A DNA stretch of 64,000 nt. Source: Sisyra terminalis (lineage: Eukaryota > Arthropoda > Insecta > Neuroptera > Sisyridae). Below the pieces are notes generated by a model. It was given only the letters and a program-made list of their open reading frames with translations. It was not told where the DNA came from and made no database searches. Where the stretch lies: positions 71,372,630 through 71,436,629 of the forward strand of contig OY292274.1 of the NCBI GenBank assembly GCA_958496175.1, written 5' to 3'. Below are positions 12,721-24,965 of the stretch, in pieces (the stretch's first letter is position 1; each line of letters begins with the position of its first letter). The position numbers were made by a program, and so were the translations under genes.

Positions 12721-15408
12721 CTGCGATTGCTGTTGGTTCGCGATAAGAACGATTTCGGCAACGACATAGAACGTTGTTGTTGTTGTTGCGGCGCCGATAA
12801 TAGCACCGTACCACTGGAACGACCTCGCAAATCCTCTTTAGCCGTATCGGCCGGAGCACTTCCGGGTCTCGTTAAAATCATTTCACGCATTTGTTCACTA
12901 CGAGACGACGATAACGTTATCTCGTCCAGTGGCGTGGACGTGCCCGAACTTTTTGCATTTCGCGGACTTTTCGTTGCCGTGCGATCCGACGTGGTGATCC
13001 ACACGTCACTGCTGCTCGATGACGATGCCGAGCCCGACGAAGACGTCGATATTCCCGGCGATAACGTTTTCGGAGTCGACGGCGATCGAGTGACACTTTT
13101 TGGCGATGTTTTCAGATCGCCTTTATCACGTTTCGCCATGCCCATATTCGGACTAATCCTCCGCGTGCGCGGCTCATTAATCACAATCACCTCGTTGTGC
13201 GGTGATCTATCAAAACTTCCGTTTCCCGATAGGGAACGTCGCGAACTTTTGCCACTACTACCACTGCGTTTTTGTTCGTCTGACGGAATTCGGTTGTTGG
13301 TTTCGAGTCGGGCACTATCTGCCGATAGTTGACGTTGTTGGTGGGCCGGATAACTTTGCGATGCCCTCATGTTTCCAGAATATTGAGCCGATGTTTGATT
13401 TGCGATGCTGTCACGTTGCGGACAATGAGGCCAATAATCACATGTTTGGTTACAGGAGTAGTTGGGTACTAGTTCCGAATTTGTTGGACTAGTTTGAAAG
13501 TTTCGGTTCGGTGTGGTGGCTGCGCCACGTTGTAATCCTTTTGGTCGTTGTTTATTTGAGGGAACAATGAACACATTGTAGCCATTATCGGGAGGAACAC
13601 GCGGTGCCGGTGGTTCCTTTCCCACATCGTCTCGGCGCTCATGATATCGTTGCATCAGTAAAGCTTTAGCTGCAGCTCGACTTCGACTTCCGTATAAAAA
13701 TTCCGTAACAACTTCAGCTTCCCGTTGCATGTCAACGTCCATTTCGCCGCCCACACCCGTAGCATCGGCCGTCATTGAATGTTGAATTATATGGCGGCGA
13801 ACTCTTTCCGGAGTGTTTCCCATTTTGACAACAACACGTTCGGCCTGTTGAGGCGACACGCCTCGAGAATATGGTCCATCTCGATTGGGAGATTTTTTGT
13901 CGGGTAGTTGTAGGCTTCTGGATCGGCGAACACGTTGTTGCAAATTCAAGTCGGGAGAGGGTCGCGTTGATTGGTGTTGTCTGCGTAAAAGCATGGCACT
14001 TCCGGATGGTGAACGCACCGGAGGACTGCGAGAAGACGAGGACGACGACGATGATCGCGAGGATGGTAAATTTGATTTGTTGATTTCAGAAATGGCGGGC
14101 GATCGTCGCGCGGATCGGTGTTGTGTTACACGTGTTTGTCGTCCGGAAGGAGAAATTTTTTCTCGATTCCCCCCACGCCCATTGATTGACTCTGGAGACG
14201 AGTTCATCACCACAGATGATACTCCACTCAAATTTATCGAAGAACTAATTTCATCTTCATCCCCATCTTCGTAACCTTCGACTGACGAGTCTGTCATGGT
14301 TTCAGCCAAACGGGGCATAACCACCGATCGATTAACGCACGAGTCTAACGACCGAAATCCCATTGAACTTGATGATGATGACGAGGATTCCATGTAGCGT
14401 TGGACAAATTGCGATCGACGACTCGGTGTGGTATCCTCCAAAGATTTCGTTTGCGGAATGCGATATTGATTGAGCTTTTGATGGCTGGCAATTGAACTGG
14501 GCGACGGCGTCGAGGATGGTTTCACATTGTGTTTGGGTCGTTGCGAGCCGGGCAACGTGCTCCAATTGATTGGTGGTGGCTGCGGTTGTGGAGGTGAAGC
14601 CGGCGGGCTAATTATGTCACTATCAATTGCATTGGAACGTGGCAAAAATGGCTTCGTGCCATAATAGTATCTGGATTTAGCTGTTTTTGTTTTAGCATCT
14701 TGAAACGCGGGTGGTGGTGATATGATTGGGGTTATTGATGGTGGAGAATACGACCCGGTCGTAAGTTGCAATGTGGGCGAAGGGGGTGACGGTGATTGAG
14801 ATCGGCCGCGTAGTGGTAAGAAAATGGGACGGGGATGTTGTTCCCGCACGAGCATTACTTCCGGATATTTTCCCGGCTCACTGTTGCAATGATAATCGGC
14901 TAGTTTTATTGTTGCGCGTCGTGATTGCGATGCACTTGCACCGTTTCCAGATAATGTGTTGGCAGAGGATGGAGCCTCGTAGTTGACTCTGCGGTTTTCG
15001 TCTAGGGAACGTTGTTGCACCTGGACCCATCCAGAGCGGCCTAAATATACGCCATCAACTTCCCGATCGCACCAACGTACCGGCGATAACTCACGGCTAC
15101 AAGAACCGCTTGCAGTGTTTTCAACGCGACTACCACCCCCGCTGTTCACGTACAATTCCCCCGAATTCATTTGACTATTGTGCATATGATGGTAGGCTTG
15201 TTGTTGCTGCTGTTGATTGAAATACGATGTCGGGTCTTTTCTTCGGGAATATCCATTGTTGCTATTGCCAAGGGATTGGTGTTTGCTTAGTGGTGGAGCA
15301 TTGGATCGAGCCGAAGAATAAGATCGACCATATCCTGACATGACTGGTGGACACGTGTCCCACTGTTCGGATGCACTGCGTAAGTGCAGCACAGAAACAT
15401 TCGACCCT
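12721..15408 (-). CDS. Gene 1 coding exon 4, giant 2688-nt exon
   Basis: The acceptor TTTTGTGTTTTGCAG| sits at 15409-15411 and the donor CGCAG|GTTAGT leaves the exon at 12721. The first base completes the Arg codon begun in exon 3, and the exon again ends in phase 2. The frame is open for 895 codons in DNA that otherwise meets a stop every few dozen bases. It encodes the WCDREVDGVYLG island, Pro-rich SPPASPPQPQPPP, several Ser runs, EVVTEFLYGSRSRAAAKALL and, near the end, RSMSLPKSFLSR. The frame runs about 10 codons into the intron before a stop. Confidence 0.92.
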
Positions 15409-18400
15409 CTGCAAAACACAAAAAAGCTCATTTTAGACATAAAAATTACTTTTATCAAAAAAAAAAAAAATTCGCACGTCTGAATATCTTTAGTTCAATT
15501 GGGCATAGAGAAGTTGGTTAAAGGGTCTAGCAGGATCCACATGGCAAGTTGGCCCTCAAATAGGAACCTATGTCGAAACTTATGTCAAAATATCGGCTTG
15601 ATATACAAACACATTTTATATACTTTTCGGGACCAAATTCCTCGACATAGGTTCCTATTTGGGGGCCAACTCGCCATGTGAATCCTGCTAGACCTTTTAA
15701 TTTCCAAAAGAAGGACAACTTAAATTATTTCCCAAAACTAACAAATATTTTCATTATTTATATGATTTAACGTGCTTATTTGAAATATGAGATTTGGATT
15801 TCAAAAAAAAAAAAATAGGTTGGCAAACTTGTTTGCTGAGATTAGATGAAGCCAAGTGCACTTTGTTTTTTATATTTGTTTTATCTATATGATCAATTAT
15901 TTACTTATTTCGACAAATGGACTTATATGTATTGAAATTTGCATATAGTTTGCGCATATTTCATCAAATTTTTTGTTGATTATTGCGATTGATATTAAAT
16001 TTTGTTATAATTTTAGGTTACGTCCAATACTGCCAACCAAAAGTTTTGTTACGCGAGTAGTCAGACGAGAAGTTGGAGAAAAGTATCTATTATAATTTGG
16101 ATTCATTGGACTTAACATGTAATGAAAGTAAGTGATAAAAGTTTTTTAATTTCCCAAAATTGAATTTTCCTTATAATTTTAGGTTTGTTTCCAATGATGC
16201 CAACAATCGAGTTTTGTTCCGAGTCTATGCTCTCTATGTAAATAAACAGCCGGAGGAATGTACGAATATAAATGGAAATGTGACGGTTATTGGGTTATTA
16301 CTCTCTCTTTCTGTTGCTTCATGCAATTATAGAGATAACGCCAACGCATTATTATGTCTATCTTTGATATGTTTCAATATAGTTAATATGTAGGTATAAA
16401 AGTAAACTCTCATTGCGGTCACCATCGTCGCCAATGACAAGTTACCGTAAAAGGACCGTTGGTTGTGCCTTTACAAACGAGGCGGCCTTCGTAATGCTCA
16501 GCTCCAAGTCTCTTGGTTGGCTCATTTTACCAATATATTTATTCAAACGATGAAAATTCCCCGTTTTTTCATTAAATAGGAAATAATATTTTTCTATTTA
16601 AAATCGAGTACGGATATGCATATGGACTCGGCTGCATCAACTAATTGCATCGTATCACCCACTTTTTTAAACTGTTACGATTTGATATATTAAATACAAG
16701 TCCTAGAATACATTTAACATAGGCTGTTTGCTCGAGGAATTGAATGTTGAAGATGTCAATCTTTCAACTAATTATATAATCTCAATTTTCTATTTGTCGG
16801 TACATTTTCCATAAGAAAAGAAAAAGAAATGAGAAAACTGGATGTGTTTGCTTTGGTATGCATGCCACATATCGTGTCTTCTGTGACCTGTAGAATGTGC
16901 ATTTCCATTTAACAACATGCAACAAATTCGTTCATTGTTTATAAAATTCGAACGATCAAATGGGTAAAACACAAAAAGCGAACAAAATAAAATGTTATCA
17001 ATCACAAATTCTTTTAACGTACTTGTCTACATTGTCAGTGTATTGATGAGAGAAGAGGTCGAGGACGAATTGACGACGAAAAAAAAATTGCGAATAAAAG
17101 GAGATCGTGGGATTGACGTTTTGTATACATAAGGTATAAGTAGGTGTTACTACCGTTACTAAAGTACTATTGAAGTTGAGCCAAATATTTAATATTTATT
17201 TATAATGTTTTACTGGTTTCATAAGTACTATTTAATTAATCATGTTATGATGTTTGTTAAAAATAATGATACAATAATTTAGTTGAGGGTGGGTTTAAAA
17301 TAATTTTACTTATTTTACATATCTTAAGATAAGATTAGTCGTATACATTGTCAGTGGTTTTAAAAGTAAATGTGGGCTGAAATAAAATTCAGCTGAGGCA
17401 AAAAAAAATACTTTATTGACCTTTAGCAACATTGTTACCCGTCAATGTCATAATAATTAAATTTTACTTTTATCAAAATGAAAAAAGGTGAAATTTTAAC
17501 AAAAACCTTATAATTACAACTAAAAATGCCTTATTTATGTAACGCAAAACCAGTTTAAATGTTTTGGGTAAAGGTGAAGAATATATATGAAACCAGAATT
17601 TTTAGTTTGGGCAGCAAAAAAAAACTGAACTGGCAAAAATATTTTTATTGAATCTATTAATTAAACTTGGTGAATTGTTTCACGCCTTAAATATCAATTA
17701 TTTTCTCAATTTGTAAAATAATATTTTTTTGTTTTCTTTGTTTTAGGAAAAGGATATGTTAATTTCATTCACAAAGTATTCCCCGGCGATTGCTTGGATC
17801 AAATCCGTACAGATACGTTATGTCAATCTTCTAACGAGATACTCCTACATCAAATTATTATCCTTTGGAAGAAGAAGAAAAAAAAAAGCCTTACGGGACT
17901 TTAATCAAAGCGAGTTTGACAAAATTATTTGCTGTAAGATATGATCAAACGCAGACCATAAAACCGTATCGGTAGGTAATAAAAAAATTGTAGTAGTGTG
18001 GAAAAATAAAAGCATCCGAATCTTTTAGCTTTCGTTTTTTATTTCATACAATGATTTGTGAGTACCAACGATAATAATTAACGAAAATAATTGATTTAGT
18101 AGTAAACAAATTTTAAATTTGTAGTAGAGGTCAAAGAACTATAGTGGGTGATTATGAATATGAGACAATAACTACTTAATATGTTTAGCGTTTCCATGTA
18201 GTACCTACCACGCAAATAAAAATTGAAATTAAAACTCAAAAGATCATAAATATTCATAAAAATTTTGTCATTCTTTTCAATTGGAACTATTATTTAATAC
18301 TTATTGACGTACTCTTTTGTAACTGAGCTAACTAATTAGCGTTTTTTTTTTTAAATCATAAAACTATTGACTATGAGCTCACTAATTATTATTCAAATAT

Positions 18401-21400
18401 GAAAGTGAACGAAGCGATACGTAGTATACACAAAGAATGTAATAACTTCAATATTAAAGAGTTCAAAGAAATTCGGTTTATTAAAAATCAAAAACATTTT
18501 TCATTGAATGAATTTCAAGGAAGGAAAAGCTTGTATTAAAAACATTTCCTTTGTTGTAGAATCGATAAACATTTATTGAAGACTAGCTGATCCCCGCGAC
18601 TTCGTCTGCGTAACGTAGGTGCAGATTATATTTTATTTTAAAATTTGCTATTTGTAGTGGCATATGAAAATTATTATTTTTCTTATTTCTTTTACGAAAA
18701 ACATAATCATACCTGAAAACACTATTTTGTCGACTTTAAAAAGACACATTTAATAAACTGTTGCAAAGAATACAATGGTTGTATATAATGATCAATTAAT
18801 TTTCAAAAAATATTTAAAAATATCTAAAGAGTATGGTCTATTCCGTATACCTACCGTGAACCAATTAATCCGTAAATCAATCACCATCTATACATAAATA
18901 AAAACTATCGTTAAGTTCAATAAAGTCAGTCATATTTATGACTTAAAACAGTCAAAAGTTATGAAAACTCTGATTGTACTTTTTGATTGTTAAATGAAGA
19001 GCAAAAAGAAAAAACTAAGACTGTCAAGGGGAAAGTGGAAAATTAAAATTTAATTACACAATTTTCAATGTTGCTGTTTTATAAAAATAACAGAGCTTAC
19101 GAGGTTCGCTCGATCGCTGAGTCGGTAATTAGAATATTTTATAATTCAAAATATTTTTAATGCAAGCAAATGATGTTACGGTCATTGAATTGAGAGTGTA
19201 TGACTTGCGAGAATTGTAAAAATTTGCCAAATGTTAGTTTTTTAAAATCGTTTATGTAGGAAATATTTTCAAAGTCAATTAATGAACCGCCCAGTTATTG
19301 TGTGATTGAGGTGTGTTTATAGGTGTGTAATGATTTTTTTCCCGTTCCAAGATCAGACTTTTAATTAATTTCTCACATTATTAGTGGAAATTCAACAAAT
19401 TTTTACTCCACTATCTTTGTTCAGCGTTTCACAATATAGACACCCAAAGTATAGCTTTGCATTGTAGAATGCACGAAAAATGTGAAACAGGGATTAGCTA
19501 TTAAAAACTTCTCTTTGTAACAAAGTTTTATGTTGTACCTTGAAAAACGGTGATGTTCTCGAATAAATCCCATATAAGCCTGTGGTTACGCTGGTTTTGT
19601 TGTTAATTGAAAAATATTTATAAAACATTAACACCAAATGCATTACTACACACACATATTGTGTAGGTGTGCTACGATTTGAATATGAAAATGAGAAATT
19701 AAATTAATCATTTTCATTACACCTTTAACGATACGACGGTCTAGGTCAAAGGTTATCAAAGTTCATGTTGAAGGGAAGAAAGTTATGATGTCTTCAATCT
19801 TTCCAGTTAGTATGTGTAGAAAGTGAAGTGAAATACTCAACTTATCTATCCAATACACACACACACACAAAACTGCTATTGTAAACTATTGAAATGTTCC
19901 ATCGACCGAATATGATTAATCTGTTTTAATATAAAATAATTTTTTTAACGATAACGCATGATATTAGCGACTTTAAAACGCAACTTTATAGATTTTTTTT
20001 AAAGGTATCCCAAAATAAACGAGAGTCTGTATTTTCCAGATTTGTTGTGGTCCTTGTGGAAGAAACAAACCATGAAGGAAGAAGTCTCATACGATTGATT
20101 AATCTTCATCATTTGATTGGTGGAAATAAGTCACTCTTTGTTCGATCGAAAAAAGGATCAGCACCAGATTATGAAGGATTTTTAATCTCCAAGAAAAGAA
20201 AATTATCTGACAAACGTAGGACTGATAGAGTTCCAGAACACGGGATTATTTGTTAAGGATTCCCGTCTTTTTTGCGAATTTTTCAAATCCCACTTGCTAC
20301 CTGATACGTTTTCGAAAACACCCCTCTTTGATGAAATTTGATTCCAAAACCACTGAGGAAAACCACTGATCTACCCTGAATTCACCTGCACAAGAATATG
20401 TTGAGTCAAAAATTAAGTGAGGAACACCAAATCCGTAAATATTAAACAAAGTTCGCTACAACTGTCATTAGTTCAATTTTTTTTTTTCACAGACCTACAA
20501 CCCACCCAGTGATCCAAACCGAATGTGGAAGATGGAATAATTTATATACTATCCTGCACAACCGGCCAGACTTGAAGGACCAAAACGCAATAGAGGCTGT
20601 AAAGTGAGGGATTTTCTGTTCTTATTTAATGAGAAGCACCTAAAATGAATTCAAATGTGGCTCAACACTGCAGTCAGAGACAAGGAGGTTATCGTGTTTT
20701 TTGAGTTCCTGTGGTTAAGGGTGAGTGGCCGAACAAAGTGATCTTTTATATCCTTTCCCTCAAAATATCCTCTGTTGCGTTGTAGGTGATGACAATCGAT
20801 TTCCGAACTTTGGTGCGCGAGAATTTCGGAATATTTTTGGACACTTTATTCACGAATAGTTGATGGAAAAAAAGCGACCTAAACTAGAACACAGCACTTT
20901 TTTGACGATGAAATAACTTTTATTTCATAAAAAAAATTGTTGAGGAAAAGCTTGGTTTTCATTAGAAATAAACGAACGATTTACCAGTTTTAGTCCACTT
21001 TTGGTTATTTTTCGATTAACAATTGGTAGAAGGGAAAAACTCGGAGGATGATGCGAAATTTTTGCGTATTTATGATAGAAAACAGCACCAAAAAATTTTT
21101 CATAAAAACTAATTTAAACCCTCAAATTTCAATTCCTTGTGACTGATAAATCTTATCTGGACCATTCAAAATATTAAATACAAATTAATTTTGGCATTGT
21201 TTAACTACAACTTATTCAATCTGACTTTATTTGTCAATAAGTTCAGTAATGAAACCATAACAATGAATATTATCTTGCTCGAAAGGGATGAAACTGATAC
21301 GAATTTGCAAATTTTTGCGTTGATAGGTATTTTTAGATGTAAATAATTAATTAAAAAGCTTTTTCAAGTTGTAAACGTTTTTTCAGGAAACTTTTGATAT

Positions 21401-24400
21401 AAATAAGTGAAATCTTTGCATATTTGAACGACGAAAAAGCGAAGAAGATTTGTTAAATATTTGTCAAAACTGCGAGAGAGAAACAGGTAGGAAAAGTTCT
21501 CGATACGATGACAGCATTGTAATTAAATTACGAAGTTGGCAAAAGTCTTCATCCCCTAAAGGCCGCCGCCAGTACAGATTGAATAATTGATTTGATTGTT
21601 AATATTTGAGGTGGCTATTGATTAAGAACGAACCTGCTTGACGGCATGGTGTAGGACGTGGAGATACAGCTGCCGCCTGGAGCACTTCCCGTGGATGCTG
21701 CCGAAGAATGTTCACTAAGAGCAGCGCCGCGGTCACTATCTCCACCAGGACTGAGGCGCAACGATGCTGGCGAATTGCTCCCACCAAGTGACGACGATGG
21801 AGGCGGACAACTTCCTCCACTTGGCATGTGGTATGGTATGATGGTGTGTGGAGCTTGAGATGTCGTTGCCGACGATGGTGATGACGAGTATGTGTTGTTT
21901 GTGGTTCCGGTGTTGTTCGAGGCATTCGTTGCATTGTTGATGGGCGAGAATGACGGCTGCGAGCCTTTTGTTGGCGAACGTAGACTTCCCGACATTTGCG
22001 ATGCCCAGCGACGACCGCCACGGTTTCCATCTTTCGACATTTGATTGTTTTGACGTGATGCACTGCCGCCGCTGCTGCTGTCCATGCTTCTCTGTAATAC
22101 AATACTCACATATGTAGGTAAAAGTTTCCATAAGTAAATCTAAATTTTCCTGAAAATAAACAAACTTTCATCATTAATACTGACCGCAAAAAAGCTGTTG
22201 AAGTTGGCTTATTTTCAAAAGCTTTACTCTCATTCTGTGAACTGATGTTTTGGCTATCGTTTTCCCATTTAATAAAAACGTTTTTTTTTTTGTTTGTTTC
22301 GTTCAAAACATTTTAAAATCCCTTGCAATGCCAAAAGAACTTTTTATTCATATGTTTTATTGAGAGAATGCATTTAGAAGCTGAATTGGCCATCAGCATC
22401 AACATGCATTTATTTCAAATTCGTTAATGCAGCTTTGCGGGTTGTAACAAGTGCTTTACCATTTAAAACGCTATTTTCATCAACACTTTTTGTTTTTAGA
22501 GAGAAAAAAAGGGTGAACCTATCGTATCGAAAACATCGTGCCGAGGCCCAAAATCAAATTTTTTAAAAGTGCATTTCAACTATCTAAAATACGGAGTGCA
22601 AGAATAAAAATGACACAAAACAGATAACAGGTATTTGCTTTTTTAAAAGAACAACATTTAAGTACTGTTTCTCAGAGCTTTTAATTTATTAATGGCGCTT
22701 ACAAAGCTTTTATAGAAATGCATTGCAATCATAAGTTGAACACAACATTTTACATTTTACAAGACAAAATGAGCTTTGGGCATATTTTGTCTTGCTTTGT
22801 AATTTCGATCTCTGAAAGTGCATTATTTGAAATGAATATAGAATTGAGCTTTTCGAGTGAATGGCCACAAAAGTGCATGAACACATGAACATGCATTTGT
22901 AGAATTCTGCAGAGTAGTGTAAGTACACTTATGTACACTGTAAAGGTATAGAGCTAAACACTTAAGTGAAATGTGTGGAGATATTTCGTTAAACGTTTGC
23001 TTAAAGAATAATTTAAATTTGTGTTGTAATTATAAAAAAAAAACATGATAAAAACAATTGAGGTACATTTCGTATTAAGGGCTACTTTCGAAATATCAAA
23101 TTTAATTAGATTTGTGCATTATTTGTGGTTGTATTTTTCAATAATTTAATTGTCAAATTTGTTTTGCTTTGTATGCAACCCGTTGAACATTAAAATCTTT
23201 TGGTCGCATTTAAATTTCTACCATGTGAACTTTTCGATGTTTTTAATTGATTTCTTCGATATTAATGATTTATTATTTAGCTGATCCCCGCGACTTCGTC
23301 TGCGTAACGTTGGTGGTTTAACGTTGGCGTAACGATTTGATTTACTGAAATTTACAACTTGAATAGTTACGAATTCATGGATACAAACTGTTGTTTGAAA
23401 CTTTTAGAGTATAAAATGAAAAAAGAATTGAGAAAAATTAAATGTGTATTCATAGACCTATACAATGATCATTTCATTTACAGTATGAAATAAAATATGC
23501 AAATTTCAATTGGAAAAATTCAAACTTTTCTTGTTTTCGTACTAAAAAGTTTTTATTCCGTCAGCAATGCCTGAAATTCGTTCATTTCTTTTTTACAATG
23601 GTAATCTTGATAAAATCGACTATATTGCCATGGAGTGAATAATCGCAAACTTTACATGGTTTATCGTTATATTATGTACAACTTAAATATACAGAAAAAA
23701 TAAATCAATTAAGCTTTTCAAACAAATTCTCGATTATTCCACTTTGTATTTCTTAGAAGAATATAATTATTTTCTTATTGAAATTCAATGTCCATTTTTA
23801 AATAATATTTTTGCCCCTAAGTTGAAGTCTTCGACTGAAATAGTTTCCGATTCGATAATTTATGCAATATTATTTGTTAGAACTAAGTTTGGCTTCTCGT
23901 ATCAATAGTTTGATACGAAAAAATTTCATTCATTGAAAAATTTAATTTTTAAATTTTAAATTTATTTAAGCAGAATTTCTAAAGGTATTGTTTTTGATGC
24001 ACGTATTGCATAAATGTATACGTACTTTCTGTGAACAAAAGTTTTTCCATTCACTTTATTTACATAATACTTAAGTGTATGTCGAACAAAATCTGAAAAT
24101 GTGAACGTTGTCGATGAACACTCTGCACTTGTACATTCATTCGAAAATTTCATTCAGATTTAAATGCTATCTAAGGGAAAATCTCCGTTTTCCGTGCAAA
24201 GCAAACGGCTAAATTGAAATTGTATACGTTACCTGCTTGTCCAGCTGCTCGCGCGCTATAGTGTGCATAGACACTAACACAGAGAACTGAACCTGGAGAG
24301 ATATTTCAATAATAGTGGAAATTTATAGTCAAGAAACACGACGAGACAGCTGTAAAGACATTACGGGTTCAGGCAAATCCTACGGGAAACATTTCCGCAA

Positions 24401-24965
24401 ATATATTGCATATGTAATACCTGCCGGAATACCAAAGTAGAACTATTTAATATTAAGAAACTCTGAGGCAAAAGGTAAATCATGCTGGGCCAATTATTTA
24501 TCGGTATTGAAAGAAAATTGCATATGTACTTACATTGAGTATTTTAATTTGTTGTTGTTGTTGTTGTTTGAGTTCACGATCAACCGAGCGTTGTTGAAGA
24601 TGTCGACTGAGTGCAAACATTTCCGCAAGTCTTGATCGAGCTTTTACCACATCGCCTTTGGAGGAAGTCCCACTTGTTGTCGTCGTCGTCGTCGTTGCCG
24701 CCGATTTTCGATGAGGGAACACTAGATGCTCAATATTTGGCGTATATCCCGGATCATTTCGCACGAAATCTTGCAACGAGAATTTCGAATGATTCGCCGA
24801 CTTGGCCGTTGACGAGAGCGATCGAATTGGTGACTTGATACGACCCGAAATGTTTGCCGTTGTCGTCGTACGCCGTTTAATATTGTGCGGTGGTTTGGTC
24901 GTTTCTGCCAACGCCATGAGACGTTGCTGTTGCCTCAAGTGTAAATCGCTGTCTCGGTTCATCAT
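12721..24965 (-). CDS. Large Ser/Pro/Arg-rich disordered protein, four coding exons, 3' end missing
   Basis: Coding join on the minus strand: 24965..24534, 24292..24233, 22091..21634, 15408..12721. All junctions have GT-AG borders and keep one frame for 1212 codons plus two bases. I do not recognise the family. Residues 1-144 are basic and Gln-rich with a more ordered part (SLQDFVRNDPGYTPNIEHLV, then RSRLAEMFALSRHLQQRS). Residues 145-164 come from a microexon and look helical. About 165-420 is Ser/Gly/Asn-rich. An island at about 423-455 (VRWCDREVDGVYLGRSGWVQ) is rich in Trp, Cys and hydrophobics and looks conserved. Proline-rich SH3-ligand-like stretches lie near 520-600, and a probable helix at about 880-909 (EAEVVTEFLYGSRSRAAAKA). 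Many RSxS and SP motifs suggest a phosphorylated scaffold or cytoskeletal adaptor; this is inference. There is no signal peptide or membrane segment. GC content is far above the surroundings. The last donor is in phase 2, so more exons must follow downstream. Confidence 0.88.
15518..15700. mobile_element. TTAA-flanked MITE next to the exon 4 acceptor of gene 1
   Basis: TTAA at both ends (15518-15521 and 15697-15700). Long inverted arms start AGGGTCTAGCAGGATCCACA and pair over about 60 bp around a centre of about 50 bp. The TTAA target is typical of piggyBac-like elements. It lies 107 bp upstream of the acceptor of the giant exon. Confidence 0.8.
16005..16222 (+). repeat. Short local duplication containing acceptor-like sequence
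   Basis: TTATAATTTTAGGTTACGTC... (16005-16055) recurs in diverged form at 16171-16222 (TTATAATTTTAGGTTTGTTT). Each has the look of a plus-strand acceptor followed by a slightly GC-richer 40 bp. No coherent plus-strand gene could be built. Confidence 0.4.
18582..18964 (-). mobile_element. Helitron-like fragment with 3' end
   Basis: Reverse orientation. The 3' end ACTAGCTGATCCCCGCGACT lies at the low coordinate; similarity to the copies at 25.6 and 37.5 kb fades near 18964, and no 5' end was found. It lies in the intron between exons 3 and 4 of gene 1. Confidence 0.75.
21634..22091 (-). CDS. Gene 1 coding exon 3 (Ser/Gly/Asn-rich)
   Basis: The exon starts after GTATTACAG| at 22091 in phase 0 and ends at AGCAG|GTTCGT in phase 2. 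Its 458 nt read as a low-complexity Ser/Gly/Asn/Thr/Pro segment that begins RSMDSSSGGSASRQ and ends SYTMPSS, with the next Arg split across the junction. The RRWASQMSGSLRSPTKGS part carries several kinase-type sites. The opposite strand and other frames also lack stops here, which follows from the higher GC and is not evidence for other genes. Confidence 0.85.
22092..24232 (-). other. Intron between the microexon and exon 3 of gene 1
   Basis: 2.1 kb of AT-rich intron with one Helitron scrap at 23.3 kb. Open frames here are short and AT-biased. Confidence 0.6.
23277..23335 (-). mobile_element. Short Helitron-like 3' remnant
   Basis: About 60 bp containing AGCTGATCCCCGCGACTTCG and TCTGCGTAACGTTGG, then unrelated sequence. 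It lies in the intron before exon 3 of gene 1. Confidence 0.65.
24233..24292 (-). CDS. Gene 1 microexon, 20 codons, in-frame cassette
   Basis: Exactly 60 nt between acceptor TCTCTCCAG| and donor |GTAACG. It reads VQFSVLVSMHTIAREQLDKQ in phase 0 at both ends, so the transcript stays in frame with or without it. The peptide looks amphipathic and continues the helix-like end of exon 1 (ELKQQQQQQIKILN) into exon 2 (RSMDSS). Third-position choices (GTG, CAG, CTG, GCG) match the neighbouring exons rather than the AT-rich intron. A second AG inside (GTGTTAG) would put a stop in the required phase, which supports the upstream acceptor. Confidence 0.65.
24534..24965 (-). CDS. Gene 1 coding exon 1 (144 codons)
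   Basis: The first in-frame ATG is at 24965 and is directly followed by a second ATG. An in-frame TAG at 25070..25068 closes the frame upstream, so translation from this exon cannot begin much earlier unless an unseen splice enters after that stop. The 33 codons between the stop and the ATG are Asp/Gly-rich and could code if such a splice exists. The exon ends in phase 0 at 24534 with the strong donor AAT|GTAAGT. A poly-Gln run lies just before the donor, encoded by CAA repeats, and a Thr run encoded mostly by ACG/ACA lies mid-exon. Confidence 0.85.

Larger units (their letters stand above)
15409..21633 (-). other. Intron between exons 3 and 4 of gene 1
   Basis: A 6.2-kb intron holding the TTAA MITE, the small duplication at 16.0-16.2 kb and a Helitron fragment. 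A slightly GC-richer stretch at 20040-20260 has a plus-strand open frame (GFLISKKRKLSDKRRTDRVP) without an ATG and without recognised homology. Patches at 16420-16520 and 20500-20720 also stand out weakly. Confidence 0.6.

Noticed and set aside
12697..13332. Plus-strand open frame of 211 codons
   Set aside because: It is the antisense of gene 1 exon 4. Its length follows from the GC-rich codon bias of the real exon and it has no sensible start or partner.
21599..22102. Second long minus-strand frame overlapping exon 3
   Set aside because: His/Arg/Thr-rich shadow frame. Only the other frame joins in phase with exons on both sides.
24233..24273. Shorter microexon starting after GTGTTAG
   Set aside because: It would need a different entry phase; from the phase 0 end of exon 1 it reads into TAG after five codons.
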